From: Sphingomonas sp. CCH10-B3
GTDB lineage: Bacteria; Pseudomonadota; Alphaproteobacteria; Sphingomonadales; Sphingomonadaceae
Reading direction: 5' to 3'
Assembly: GCF_001556185.1 (NCBI RefSeq)
Contig: NZ_LSIJ01000014.1
Location: 31,786 to 95,785, forward strand
DNA: 64,000 bases
A model generated the notes under the pieces. The model was not told the origin of the DNA. It ran no database searches and saw only the letters and a program-made list of their open reading frames with translations. This document shows, piece after piece, positions 26,044 to 34,030 of this stretch. How positions within the stretch are numbered: the stretch's first letter is position 1; each line of letters opens with the position of its first letter. Made by a program: the position numbers and the translations under genes.

Positions 26044-26535
26044 ATGTCGAAGCCAATGCCGCGCCTCTGGATGTTCCCGATCGTCGTCGGCGGCTTGGTG
26101 GCTGCGCTGGTCGCGATCATGGGACTGACGATCGCGCTGCCCGACGCTTGGTATCACCAGCTCGTGCTGCCGCGCTGGGCGCCGCGCGACGATGTGTTCG
26201 GGCTGGTGTGGATGATCGTCTATGGAGTCACCGCGATTGCCGTCGTCACCGGCTGGCGAGCGATGCCGACGCGCGAAGGTGACTGGCTGATCGGCTTGTT
26301 CGCGACCTCGGGCTTCCTCAACATATTGTGGAGCCTGTTGTTCTACCGCCTCCACCGACCCGACTGGTCGCAGGTCGAAGTGATCCTGTTCTGGATTTCG
26401 GCGCTGGCGCTGGTCGTGCACAGCTGGCGCTGGTCGATCACGGCGGCGCTGATGTTCATGCCCTATCTCGGCTGGGTGACGTTCACCGGCTATCTCAATC
26501 TGGTGATCGTGCGGCTGAACGGTCCGTTCGGCTGA
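26044..26535 (+). CDS. tspO: TspO/MBR family tryptophan-rich sensory protein (copy 1)
   Basis: Five-helix membrane protein of 163 aa in the TspO/translocator family, which binds porphyrins and tetrapyrroles. In Rhodobacter sphaeroides TspO negatively modulates photosynthesis genes under oxygen. Family features: WYHQLVLPRWAPRDDVFGLVW in the first part, Trp-rich helices, and ILWSLLFYRLHRPDWS. The start at 26044 is two bases after bchP, so it is probably in the bchG-bchP transcript. A second, divergent TspO is encoded at 35695. Confidence 0.92.
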   Translation: MSKPMPRLWMFPIVVGGLVAALVAIMGLTIALPDAWYHQLVLPRWAPRDDVFGLVWMIVYGVTAIAVVTGWRAMPTREGDWLIGLFATSGFLNILWSLLFYRLHRPDWSQVEVILFWISALALVVHSWRWSITAALMFMPYLGWVTFTGYLNLVIVRLNGPFG

Positions 26536-26566
26536 GCCGCACCTCGCCATCTCGGATGGCAGACAG

Positions 26567-26598
26567 CAAAAAGGGCGGACCTGTCGCCAGGCCCGCCC
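26567..26598 (-). terminator. Rho-independent terminator of the cytochrome c gene
   Basis: Hairpin with a stem of 6+4 bp (GGGCGG and CCTG with their complements, one mismatch) and a TCGC loop at 26573-26598. On the minus strand it is followed by TTTTTGC. It lies 22 bp past the cytochrome c stop. On the plus strand it would also form a hairpin after tspO, but without a T tract. Confidence 0.75.
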
Positions 26599-26620
26599 CG
26601 TCTGTTCGTGATCGAGTGAC

Positions 26621-27166
26621 TTACTTGAGCGTCGACAGATAAGCGATCGTGTCGGCGCGCTGCTGCGGGTCGGGCATGCCCGGATAGGTCATCTTGGTGC
26701 CCGGAACCACGCGCTGCGGCTTTTCGAGATACTGGAACAGCTTTTCGGGCGTCCAGGTGATGCCGCTGTTCTTGTTGGCTGCCGAATAGGTGTAGCCTTC
26801 GACCGTGCCGGCCGCGCGACCCACGATCCCCTTCAGCATCGGGCCGATCATGTTTTTGTCGGGCGCATGGCAAACCTTGCACGCGATGAAGGCCTTCTCG
26901 CCCTTCGCAGCATCGCCCGTGAACGAAGCGAACTTCGCGCCCGACAGCGTGTCGGTGTTATCCGCGGCAACTGCGCCAGCGGCGGGAGCGGCTGCGGGTG
27001 CTGCCGTGTTGGCAGTCGCTTCCGGCGCCGCAGCGGCAGTGGGCTCAGCGGCCGGCGTGCTGGCAGTTTCTTCGGCCGGCTTCTGCGAGCATGCGGCCAA
27101 CGCAAAAACCGACAGAGCCACGCCAAATGCGATCCGGCCCATCGGCGTCGACGATTGTGAGTGCAT
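26621..27166 (-). CDS. Class I cytochrome c, probably a lipoprotein
   Basis: A 181-aa exported c-type cytochrome. The N-terminus (AFGVALSVFALAAC) looks like a lipoprotein signal with C26 as the acyl site; the start could also be Met9. An Ala/Pro/Glu-rich linker (30-70) leads to the haem domain with CKVCH (96-100) and a Met ligand in VVPGTKMTYPGM (Met159), the layout of cytochrome c2-type electron carriers. A tethered carrier could donate electrons to the reaction centre or an oxidase. Position next to the photosynthesis cluster and a TGT-N12-ACA site upstream make the first plausible, but this is inference. Confidence 0.88.
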   Translation of the reverse strand: MHSQSSTPMGRIAFGVALSVFALAACSQKPAEETASTPAAEPTAAAAPEATANTAAPAAAPAAGAVAADNTDTLSGAKFASFTGDAAKGEKAFIACKVCHAPDKNMIGPMLKGIVGRAAGTVEGYTYSAANKNSGITWTPEKLFQYLEKPQRVVPGTKMTYPGMPDPQQRADTIAYLSTLK

Positions 27167-27230
27167 CTTGTCCTGCTCCTACCCATTCAAGCCGGCGATC
27201 CCGGCGAAAACACTCGCTGATTCGGTCAAG

Positions 27231-27248
27231 TGTTGCCGCACCGATACA
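27231..27248. promoter_or_regulatory. Possible PpsR-type box upstream of the cytochrome c gene
   Basis: TGTTGCCGCACCGATACA fits TGT-N12-ACA exactly but lacks the extended TGTC...GACA symmetry of the three boxes near bchF and bchG. It lies 65 bp upstream of the cytochrome c ATG. A chance match in a 190-bp gap is not negligible (about 5 percent on base composition alone). Confidence 0.3.
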
Positions 27249-27355
27249 CCGATTCGCGCGACAGCAAAATTCACTTCGCATCATCCTGACTACGGGCTTA
27301 AGGCCTGATCGGCGCCCACGGACCCAAAACCGGGGTTCGCGCGTTGGGGCGCGCT

Positions 27356-28183
27356 ATGGCAAGATTCTGGTTGATCACGAATTCCGCCTCGGGCTCGACG
27401 AGCGACGACCAGCAGGCCGCACTGCTGCAGCGGCTTCAAGAGCGGGGCTTTACCAAGGCCGGGGTGACCAACTTTCCCGATGATCCATTGCCCAGCATCG
27501 ATGAACTGGATCAGGCCGGGGTCACGCTTGCCGTTCTCTATGCCGGCGACGGCACGATCAATGCGGCGATCCGCACGCTCGATTGCTGGCGCGGTGCCGT
27601 GTTGATTCTGCCCGGCGGGACAATGAACCTGCTTGCCCGCACGCTGCATGGGGATGCCGATTTGCTGACCATCATCGATCGCGCGGATGTCTACGCGCCA
27701 CGCGTCGCCTTGCCTGTCGTCGAGGCCGGGGAGGCGCATGCCTTTGTCGGCTTGCTGCTGGGGCCGGCGGCGAACTGGGCACATGCGCGCGAAGCCGTGC
27801 GCGCAGGCCGGATCCGCGCCATGTTCCGCGCCGTCGCGCATGCATGGCGTCGCACTTTTGGGCGCGGTATTCGCGTCATCGGTGCCGATGGGCTGCCGCG
27901 CCAGGCACAGGCAGTGTTCGTGCAGGCGGACCGCGACAAGCTGCGCGTCGCCGCGATCGATGCGCGCGACTGGCGAACGATATTGGCGCTCGGCTGGGAA
28001 TGGATCACGGGCGACTGGATCAATGCAGCGGCGGTGCACGAGGTGCGTGCGCACACGCTGCGTACTGCCGAACGGCGCCCGGTACTCGCGCTGTTCGACG
28101 GCGAACCGGTGAAGCTGTCGCCCGACGTCACGATTCGCGCTGGCCGCACCGCGCCGCTGTTCGTGCAGACGCGCGTGGGGTGA
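27356..28183 (+). CDS. Diacylglycerol kinase-family lipid kinase
   Basis: A 275-aa protein with the catalytic fold of DAGK/sphingosine kinases: VLYAGDGTINAAIRTL (nucleotide-binding GGDGT-like motif, here AGDGT) and ILPGGTMNLLARTL. The start at 27356 (MARFWLITN) is preferred over an ATG 12 bp upstream, because the first strand of the fold begins there. It overlaps the next gene (TGATG). Likely phosphorylates a membrane lipid; the substrate is not predictable. The first Gly of the usual GGDGT is Ala. Confidence 0.85.
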   Translation: MARFWLITNSASGSTSDDQQAALLQRLQERGFTKAGVTNFPDDPLPSIDELDQAGVTLAVLYAGDGTINAAIRTLDCWRGAVLILPGGTMNLLARTLHGDADLLTIIDRADVYAPRVALPVVEAGEAHAFVGLLLGPAANWAHAREAVRAGRIRAMFRAVAHAWRRTFGRGIRVIGADGLPRQAQAVFVQADRDKLRVAAIDARDWRTILALGWEWITGDWINAAAVHEVRAHTLRTAERRPVLALFDGEPVKLSPDVTIRAGRTAPLFVQTRVG

Positions 28184-28911
28184 TGGCGACGCTGTTCCAT
28201 GTCAGCGACATCCATTTCGGCGCCGAGGATCGCGCCGCGATCGACTGGTTCGTGGCAACGACGCGCGCAGAACAGCCCGATGCAGTGGTGGTGACCGGCG
28301 ATTTGACGATGCGGGCGCGTCACGCCGAGTTCGCCGTCGCTTCCCGATGGCTCGAAAGCCTGGGGCGGCCGGTAACGGTGGAAGTCGGCAATCACGATTT
28401 GCCCTATTTCAATCCGTTCGCGCGCTTCCTTCAGCCCTATGCGCGCTATCGACGGTTCGAACGACTGGTCGAACGCCCGCTGGAGATTGCCGGCGTCGCT
28501 ATAGTTCCTTTGCGCACCACCGCGCGCTTTCAGTGGCGGCTCGACTGGTCGAAGGGGCATGTCAGTAGCGCCGAACTGGCGGGAACGGTGCAGCAGGCCG
28601 AGGCACTGGCACGCGATTGCTTCACTATCGTCGCGGCGCACCACCCGCTGGTCGAGGCCGGGACGCGCGGCACCGCGCACACGCGCGGCGGCGCAGCGGC
28701 GCTGGAACGGCTGGCGATGGCGGGGGTTCGCGCGGTGCTATCGGGCCATGTCCATGATCCGTTCGATCGCATCGTCGATCTTGGTGCGCAGCGGATACGG
28801 CTGATCGGCGCAGGCACCTTGTCGGCACGGATCCGCAGCACGCCGCCTTCGTTCAACGAACTGCGCGTGGCGGGCTGCGATGTCGACGTGAAGGTACGAA
28901 CAATGGCTTAG
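28183..28911 (+). CDS. Calcineurin-like metallophosphoesterase
   Basis: A 242-aa protein with all five motifs of binuclear metallophosphoesterases: DIHFG (D-x-H), VVTGDLT (GD), VEVGNHD (GNHD), AAHHPL and SGHVHDPF. Its ATG shares one base with the lipid kinase stop, so the two are coupled and may act on related phospholipid or nucleotide substrates (inference). It converges on the VOC gene with a 4-base overlap. Confidence 0.9.
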   Translation: MATLFHVSDIHFGAEDRAAIDWFVATTRAEQPDAVVVTGDLTMRARHAEFAVASRWLESLGRPVTVEVGNHDLPYFNPFARFLQPYARYRRFERLVERPLEIAGVAIVPLRTTARFQWRLDWSKGHVSSAELAGTVQQAEALARDCFTIVAAHHPLVEAGTRGTAHTRGGAAALERLAMAGVRAVLSGHVHDPFDRIVDLGAQRIRLIGAGTLSARIRSTPPSFNELRVAGCDVDVKVRTMA

Positions 28912-29285
28912 GCAATGGCCTGACCGAACACGATCACATTGCCGTCGGGCGCGCGGATCATCAATTCGCGCTGCCGATAGGGCTGGTCGATTGGCCCCAT
29001 GACATCGCCCGGCGGCAACATCGCGAGTTGCGGCCCGATCGCCTCATGGATTTTGGCGAGATCGCGCACGTCGACATAATAAGTAAAGCCGCGATGCGGC
29101 ACGCCGCGCTCATTCGGGTCGCGATTTTCCAGGATGCGGATGCCGGCACCTTCGAGCGCGACATAGGCATAGCCCGGCTGCTGGAATTCGACCGCGAAGC
29201 CCAAAATGTCGACGAAGAATTTCAGCGCTGGCTCCAGCTCTGCGACGTGCATGAACGGCGTAATCTGGATGACGTTGTCGGCCAT
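28908..29285 (-). CDS. VOC (glyoxalase/bleomycin resistance-like) family protein
   Basis: A 125-aa protein of the VOC superfamily, recognised from the N-terminal pattern TPFMHVAELEPALKFFVDILGF and the C-terminal ELMIRAPDGNVIVFGQ (the Glu-D-P/PDGN metal-site region of such folds). The start at 29285 is chosen because upstream sequence in this frame is not VOC-like. Function is not predictable from sequence alone. Confidence 0.85.
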   Translation of the reverse strand: MADNVIQITPFMHVAELEPALKFFVDILGFAVEFQQPGYAYVALEGAGIRILENRDPNERGVPHRGFTYYVDVRDLAKIHEAIGPQLAMLPPGDVMGPIDQPYRQRELMIRAPDGNVIVFGQAIA

Positions 29286-29326
29286 GACCAAACGACTATC
29301 ATCTGCGTGCGCGATCGCAAGCTGGC

Positions 29327-29806
29327 TTAGCGGAGCCAGCGGCGCATGGCAGGGTAGCGTGGCTCTCCGGTCAAGGAAGCCTCGTTCTTGTCGGCGGCCA
29401 TCCCGAACCATTCGAGCATCGGGACGCCGATATAGCGGCCAGCATCGAAATTCTCGACAATCGCGGCCGCGCTGCCGCGATAGCCGTTCGGATGAAACAC
29501 TACAGCCGGGTCGAGTCCGATCGCGCGCGCGGCGGCGTAGGACCATGCAATCGCGGCCATTTCTTCGCCGGGGTCGGTCGACACGACGGACAGGTCGGGG
29601 CGCGTCGCCGGATCGCTGACCGCGATATGCCCGGCTTCGTGGAGCAGGTCGCCGGGATAGGCGAGGCGATCGGGATCATAGACGATGCCGCCATGGCGGA
29701 CGATAAGTCCCGGCAGAAAACTATCGTCCGGGACCACGCCGACGGTAACTGTAATGCCGACGCCTTCGATGAAGGCGATCATCTGCTCGGTCACGGTTGC
29801 GGCCAT
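29327..29806 (-). CDS. Uncharacterised protein with an HEAGH motif
   Basis: A 159-aa protein not recognised by name. LLHEAGHIAV carries an HExxH zinc-binding pattern near residue 58, followed about 24 residues later by EEMAAIAWSYAAARAIGLDP, which could supply a third ligand. No signal peptide. The start at 29806 is preferred because AGGA lies 8 bases upstream; an ATG 36 bp upstream is also in frame. It sits between the VOC gene and rpsI, with an ordinary housekeeping composition. Confidence 0.75.
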   Translation of the reverse strand: MAATVTEQMIAFIEGVGITVTVGVVPDDSFLPGLIVRHGGIVYDPDRLAYPGDLLHEAGHIAVSDPATRPDLSVVSTDPGEEMAAIAWSYAAARAIGLDPAVVFHPNGYRGSAAAIVENFDAGRYIGVPMLEWFGMAADKNEASLTGEPRYPAMRRWLR

Positions 29807-29840
29807 GCGCGCGATCCTGACCGAGCCGCCGCCAACGAAC

Positions 29841-29868
29841 AAGGGCGGCCCGCTGCTGGACCGCCCTT
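29841..29868 (-). terminator. Probable terminator of the rplM-rpsI operon
   Basis: AAGGGCGG (29841-29848) pairs with CCGCCCTT (29861-29868) around a 12-base loop that can add two more pairs. It lies about 60 bp past the rpsI stop. The T tract on the minus strand is short (TTGTT). Confidence 0.5.
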
Positions 29869-29928
29869 GCTATCGTTGATATTGAGCAAAGCTCGGCATT
29901 GCAGGCGCAATCCCGAACCACCTGACCC

Positions 29929-30474
29929 TTAGCGCTTCGAGAACTGGAAGCTGCGGCGGGCCTTGGCGCGGCCGTACTTCTTGCGCTCGACGGTGCGGCT
30001 GTCGCGGGTCAGGAACCCTGCTGCCTTCACCGGCGCGCGCAGCACCGGCTCATAGCGAGTCAACGCCTGGCTGATGCCATGCTTGACCGCGCCCGCCTGG
30101 CCCGACAGGCCACCGCCCTTGACCGTGCAGACGACGTCATACTGGCCTTCGCGCTCGGCAACGCCGAACGGCTGGTTGATGACGAGGCGCAGCGTCGGGC
30201 GCGCGAAATAGACTTCCTGATCGCGGCCGTTGATCGTGATCTTGCCCGAACCGGGCTTGATCCAGACGCGCGCGACCGCGTCCTTGCGGCGGCCGGTCGC
30301 ATAGGCGCGGCCCTGCTTGTCGATGATAGCTTCGCGCAACGGCGCAGGTTCGGGCGCGGGACCCGAGTTGCTGGCGGGCATGACGTCGCCGAGCGTTGCA
30401 GCAGCAGGCGCTGCTGCGCGCGGCTGGTTCGCGAGGTCGGCGAGATCGGAAAGCGACTGACGATTATCGGACAT
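29929..30474 (-). CDS. rpsI: 30S ribosomal protein S9
   Basis: Small-subunit protein whose basic C-terminal tail ([18 protein letters not shown]) reaches the decoding P site. At 181 aa it is about 50 residues longer than the usual ~130; the extra N-terminal part is Ala/Pro-rich (residues 1-50), and the S9 domain begins at [17 protein letters not shown]. Such an extension is, as I recall, normal in sphingomonads. Its ATG shares one base with the rplM stop (TAATG). Confidence 0.97.
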   Translation of the reverse strand: MSDNRQSLSDLADLANQPRAAAPAAATLGDVMPASNSGPAPEPAPLREAIIDKQGRAYATGRRKDAVARVWIKPGSGKITINGRDQEVYFARPTLRLVINQPFGVAEREGQYDVVCTVKGGGLSGQAGAVKHGISQALTRYEPVLRAPVKAAGFLTRDSRTVERKKYGRAKARRSFQFSKR

Positions 30475-30953
30475 TAGTTGCCCACCTTGTTCTTGCGGTT
30501 CATGCTCGCGATGTCGAGCACCTGCGGGTTCTGGGCTTCGTGCGGGTGGTTCGGGCCAGCGAAGACGCGCAGGTTGCGCATCTGGTCGCGACCCAGCGGC
30601 CCGCGCGGGATCATCCGCTCGACGGCCTTTTCCAGCACGCGTTCGGGGAAGCGGCCTTCGAGCACCTTGCCGGCGCTGATGCCCTTGATCCCGCCGGCAT
30701 AGCCGGTGTGCTTGTAATAGATCTTGTCCTTCAGCTTCTTGCCGGTGAACCGGATCTTGTCCGCGTTGATGACGATGACATTGTCACCGCAATCGACGTG
30801 CGGGGTGAAGCTCGGCTTGTGCTTGCCGCGCAGGACATTGGCGATGATCGTCGCCGCGCGACCGACCACCAGACCATCGGCATCGACGATATGCCACTTC
30901 TTTTCCACTTCGTGCGGCTTGGCCGACTTGGTGGTCTTCATCAGCGCCTTCAT
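30474..30953 (-). CDS. rplM: 50S ribosomal protein L13
   Basis: Early assembly protein of the large subunit. It is 159 aa with the signatures [20 protein letters not shown] and [17 protein letters not shown] [19 protein letters not shown]. First gene of the rplM-rpsI operon. The 124 bp upstream hold a GC-rich hairpin (30987-31010) and the presumed promoter. Confidence 0.97.
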   Translation of the reverse strand: MKALMKTTKSAKPHEVEKKWHIVDADGLVVGRAATIIANVLRGKHKPSFTPHVDCGDNVIVINADKIRFTGKKLKDKIYYKHTGYAGGIKGISAGKVLEGRFPERVLEKAVERMIPRGPLGRDQMRNLRVFAGPNHPHEAQNPQVLDIASMNRKNKVGN

Positions 30954-30973
30954 GGGGCCAGGACCTTCTTCGC

Positions 30974-31010
30974 GTTAAAACAAATGCGCCGCCCCGGGTG
31001 CGGAGCGGCG
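30974..31010 (-). terminator. GC-rich hairpin followed by a T-rich tract, between the 31078-31917 gene and rplM
   Basis: CGCCGC (30987-30992) plus CCG pair with CGG plus GCGGCG (31005-31010) with one mismatch and a 4-base loop. Read on the minus strand the hairpin is followed by CATTTGTTTT. It most likely ends transcription from the upstream gene before rplM. A role as an L13 leader structure is the alternative. Confidence 0.5.
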
Positions 31011-31077
31011 ACTGTGGCAGCCCATTGCTACGCATGGGCGCCAAAGTCAAGCAATCCAGCGCTTTTGCTGACGGGTA

Positions 31078-31917
31078 TTATAGTACCTTGAGTGAAATCG
31101 CATTGCTGACGACCGTTTCCGACTGTCGCCGGTCCGCGCCGGTGCCGATCGTCGAGGTCCGGCGGGTGCGCGTTTCGATGATCAACCCGCGCGCCGCGTC
31201 GATCCGCTCGTGGCGCGCGATAGCCAGGTGCGCGGTGGGGGCGACATCGCCTTCGGCGACCGAGTCGATCATGAGCGCGGCCTCGCTGATCGTTACGGTT
31301 TCTGACCCGGCAAGCGTTGTCACCTTGCCCGTCGGGTCGCGCGTCGGGAGCGTTATCGCGCGCGTGCCGGGCTGGCGGTCAGCGAGCGGGCCGGCGACGA
31401 GCGCACTGATCATCGACCCGAGCAGCGCACGCCGCCGCTCGGGTGGCATCGTGCGAAACGGTGCGACCAATGCCTGCAGGTTGCGCGCGCGCTGCGCATC
31501 GAGCGCGCTCTTGCCGCGCACCATGCCTTCGATCGCGTCGCAGAATATCGACCAGAGCGCTTCTTCGTCGGCGATCGCGACAACTGCGCCGTTACGATTG
31601 AGCTCGAAGCGGATCGGCCGGCCCTTCAGCGCCGCAATTCCGGCGCCGAACATCGCGCCCGCATCGCCCGCCGCATGGCTTTCGCTGACAACCATCACCT
31701 CGGCGCGATAGCCGGAAGCAGTGCGGGTAAAGACGATCTCGCGTTCGCTGACATAACGCTGGGTGCCGCTCGGCTCGATCCGCTCCTCGGTCAGCAGCTG
31801 GCGCAGCGGCTGCCCCTCGGGGGGCAGGAAACGGGCGTGGACTTCGCTGGCGGCGAGCAGCCAGGGCAGGGCGCCGATGACGGCGCTAGCGCGCGGCGCC
31901 ACGCCGTCCCAGCGCAT
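31078..31917 (-). CDS. Uncharacterised exported protein
   Basis: A 279-aa protein not recognised. From the ATG at 31917 the N-terminus (ASAVIGALPWLLAASEVHA) resembles a signal peptide. The rest is mixed alpha/beta without clear motifs, Arg- and Ala-rich, with conserved-looking segments such as RYVSEREIVFTRTASGYRAEV and GSETVTISEAALMIDSVAEG. The start overlaps the end of ctaA by 32 bp, so they are probably co-transcribed. A role in cytochrome oxidase biogenesis would be a guess. Confidence 0.75.
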   Translation of the reverse strand: MRWDGVAPRASAVIGALPWLLAASEVHARFLPPEGQPLRQLLTEERIEPSGTQRYVSEREIVFTRTASGYRAEVMVVSESHAAGDAGAMFGAGIAALKGRPIRFELNRNGAVVAIADEEALWSIFCDAIEGMVRGKSALDAQRARNLQALVAPFRTMPPERRRALLGSMISALVAGPLADRQPGTRAITLPTRDPTGKVTTLAGSETVTISEAALMIDSVAEGDVAPTAHLAIARHERIDAARGLIIETRTRRTSTIGTGADRRQSETVVSNAISLKVL

Positions 31918-32929
31918 GCGCTGCCCAAACCGTCGCGACCAGCAGCAGCGCGGCATTGGCCTGATGGGCAACCGCGATCACGATCCAGACGCCGCTCAGC
32001 AAGGTTGCGATGCCGAGTGCGATCTGAAGGATAACCAGCCCAGCGACGAGCATTGCCGCCCGAGGAGCGCCGCTGTGCGAGGCGCGCCAGGCAAGCAGCC
32101 CGAGCGCGGCGGCAGCGGCGAACGCCAGCCAGCGGTGAATGAACTGCACCACCACCGGATTGTCGACGGGATTGCGCCAGCTGGGATCGAGCATCGGCGT
32201 GCTGCCCGGGAACCAGGCATCGCCCATCAGCGGCCAGCTTGCGAATGCATAGCCCGCATCGAGTCCCGCCGTGAACGCCCCGTAGACGATCTGCGCGAAC
32301 AGCAGCACAAGTGCGGCAATCGCTACCGGTCGCCACGCTGCCGGTCGAGCGAAGGGCACAAGGTGCAGCGCGCGCAGGTCGAGCGCCGTCCACACGACAC
32401 CGGCCAGCAGCCCCAGCGCGGTGGTCAGATGTACCGCCAGTCGGACATGGCTGACATCGGTGCGCACCGACTGGCCGGAGGCGACCATCCACCAGCCGAT
32501 CGCTCCCTGCAGGCCCCCGAGCGCAAGAATCGCCACGAGGCGCCAGCCATAGCCCGCCGGAATGGCGCGCCGCACCGCGAACCACAGCAACGGCAGCGCA
32601 AAGGCCATGCCGATCAGCCGGCCGAACAGCCGGTGGGCATATTCCCAGAAGAAAATCCCCTTGAACCCGGCGAGCGTCATGCCGCGGTTGATCTGGGTAT
32701 ATTCCGGGATCTTCTTGTAATTATCGAACTCGGCTTGCCACGCCGCATCGGTCATGGGGGGCAGGGTGCCGCTGATCGGCTTCCACTGGGTGATCGACAG
32801 CCCCGATTCGGTCAGCCGGGTAATCCCGCCGATCATGACCATCGCGACGATCATCGCGGCGACGACGAACAGCCAGATCGCCATGGCCCGTGGACGAGTG
32901 CGCGAAATCTTGTCGCTTTGCATCAGCAT
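31886..32929 (-). CDS. ctaA: Haem A synthase (COX15/CtaA)
   Basis: Membrane monooxygenase that converts haem O to haem A for aa3-type oxidases. It is 347 aa from the ATG at 32929 (345 from 32923), with eight helices. Conserved histidine segments are visible: GGITRLTESGLSITQW, HRLFGR, HLTTALGLLAGVVW, HRWLAF and HQANAALLLV. An upstream in-frame extension of about 53 residues is not membrane-like and was rejected. It is divergent from the MerC-domain gene. Confidence 0.95.
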   Translation of the reverse strand: MLMQSDKISRTRPRAMAIWLFVVAAMIVAMVMIGGITRLTESGLSITQWKPISGTLPPMTDAAWQAEFDNYKKIPEYTQINRGMTLAGFKGIFFWEYAHRLFGRLIGMAFALPLLWFAVRRAIPAGYGWRLVAILALGGLQGAIGWWMVASGQSVRTDVSHVRLAVHLTTALGLLAGVVWTALDLRALHLVPFARPAAWRPVAIAALVLLFAQIVYGAFTAGLDAGYAFASWPLMGDAWFPGSTPMLDPSWRNPVDNPVVVQFIHRWLAFAAAAALGLLAWRASHSGAPRAAMLVAGLVILQIALGIATLLSGVWIVIAVAHQANAALLLVATVWAAHALGRRGAAR

Positions 32930-33042
32930 CGCTGCGCCATAGCGGGATGATGGCGACACGTCACCTGTCCGATGGTCGGTGGCCTGCCGCCACCGTGGTG
33001 CCGATCCCACGGCGCGCAAAAAATGATCGGCGCGCTCGCGAT

Positions 33043-33060
33043 GATATGTTGTAACTTGTG
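33043..33060. promoter_or_regulatory. Zur-type operator upstream of the MerC-domain gene
   Basis: GATATGTTGTAACTTGTG resembles the alphaproteobacterial Zur box GATATGTTATAACATATC: the left half is exact and the central GTTATAAC has one change. It lies just ahead of the MerC-domain start and about 0.48 kb from the Zur-type regulator gene. Inferred from pattern only. Confidence 0.45.
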
Positions 33061-33062
33061 CG

Positions 33063-33476
33063 GTGACGTGCCACATGGCGCACATCATGGGTTATGCTGC
33101 TTCCCGTCCGCTGCTGCCGATCGCCCCGACCGGGCTCGATCGCTGGGCGATTGGCTTGTCCGGGCTTTGCGCTGTGCATTGCTTTGCCAGCGCGGTTCTG
33201 GTCGCGCTGGCGGCTTCGGCGGGCGGTCTGCTGCTCAATCCGCTTGTCCATGAAATCGGTTTGTCGATTGCCATTCTGCTTGGCGCGGTTGCGCTGGGGC
33301 GCGGCGTCTTCCGTCACGGCTATGTCACGCCGCTCGCGATTGGATCGTTCGGGCTGGGCGTCATGGCGGGCGCGATCACCTTGCCGCACGACGGCGAGCT
33401 CGAGACGATCTGGACGCTGGTCGGCGTGGGCCTGCTGGCGCTCGGACATGATCTGAATCACCGCGCGAGCAACTGA
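33063..33476 (+). CDS. MerC domain-containing membrane protein
   Basis: A 137-aa four-helix membrane protein of the MerC family (GLSGLCAVHCFASAVLVALA, then VHEIGLSIAILLGAVALGRG, and HDLNHR at the end). The CxxxHC pair in the first helix (LCAVHC) is the metal-binding candidate. ATGs at 33063, 33075 and 33087 are all possible starts. It lies between a Zur-like box and the zur gene, so zinc handling is a better guess than mercury: there are no other mer genes here. Confidence 0.82.
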   Translation: MTCHMAHIMGYAASRPLLPIAPTGLDRWAIGLSGLCAVHCFASAVLVALAASAGGLLLNPLVHEIGLSIAILLGAVALGRGVFRHGYVTPLAIGSFGLGVMAGAITLPHDGELETIWTLVGVGLLALGHDLNHRASN

Positions 33477-33526
33477 CGGCCATCGCGCGGCTTGCTCACG
33501 GGGCCGCGCAGGCTTAATTCGAACGC

Positions 33527-33985
33527 ATGGCCGATCATATTCATCACGAACATCACGGCGCCGATCTGGCCAGTGCTGCGCAGGCAACGCTTGAGCGGTC
33601 GGGTGAGCAATGGACGGCGATGCGCGCCAGCATCTTCGAGGCACTGTCGAGCTTCGACCGACCGGCATCGGCCTATGACATTGCCGATGCGGTGTCGAAG
33701 ATGCAGGGACGGCGGGTCGCAGCCAACAGTGTCTACCGCATTCTCGACCTTTTCGTGGTCGCCAATCTTGCCCGTCGAGTCGAAAGCGCGAACGCCTATG
33801 TCGCCAACGCGCATCCCGATTGCCTGCACGATTGCATCTTCCTCGTGTGCGACAACTGCGGCCAGACGCTCCATATCGACGACGACAAATTGTCGCGCGG
33901 GGTCCGTTCGGCAGCGGTCGCGGCAGGCTTCGCTCCCGAACGTCCGGTGATCGAAGTCCGCGGCAAATGCGCTGATTGCGCCTGA
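33527..33985 (+). CDS. zur: Fur family regulator, probably Zur
   Basis: A 152-aa Fur-fold protein. A winged helix (MRASIFEALSSFDRPASAYDIADAV ... VAANSVYRILDLF) is followed by a metal domain with HDCIFLVCDNCGQ and a C-terminal CADCA, giving two CxxC pairs for the structural zinc. The N-terminus is His-rich (HIHHEHH). The neighbouring MerC gene and the Zur-like box favour a zinc-responsive regulator over Fur. Confidence 0.88.
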   Translation: MADHIHHEHHGADLASAAQATLERSGEQWTAMRASIFEALSSFDRPASAYDIADAVSKMQGRRVAANSVYRILDLFVVANLARRVESANAYVANAHPDCLHDCIFLVCDNCGQTLHIDDDKLSRGVRSAAVAAGFAPERPVIEVRGKCADCA

Positions 33986-33996
33986 GCCGAAGCTTT

Positions 33997-34030
33997 CGGG
34001 CCGGGCAGCTATGCCGCCCGGCCCGTTTCC
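33997..34030 (+). terminator. Rho-independent terminator of zur
   Basis: A perfect 10-bp GC stem, CGGGCCGGGC (33997-34006) with GCCCGGCCCG (34016-34025), and a 9-base loop, followed by TTTCC. It sits 12 bp after the zur stop and just before the convergent hydrolase stop. Confidence 0.7.
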
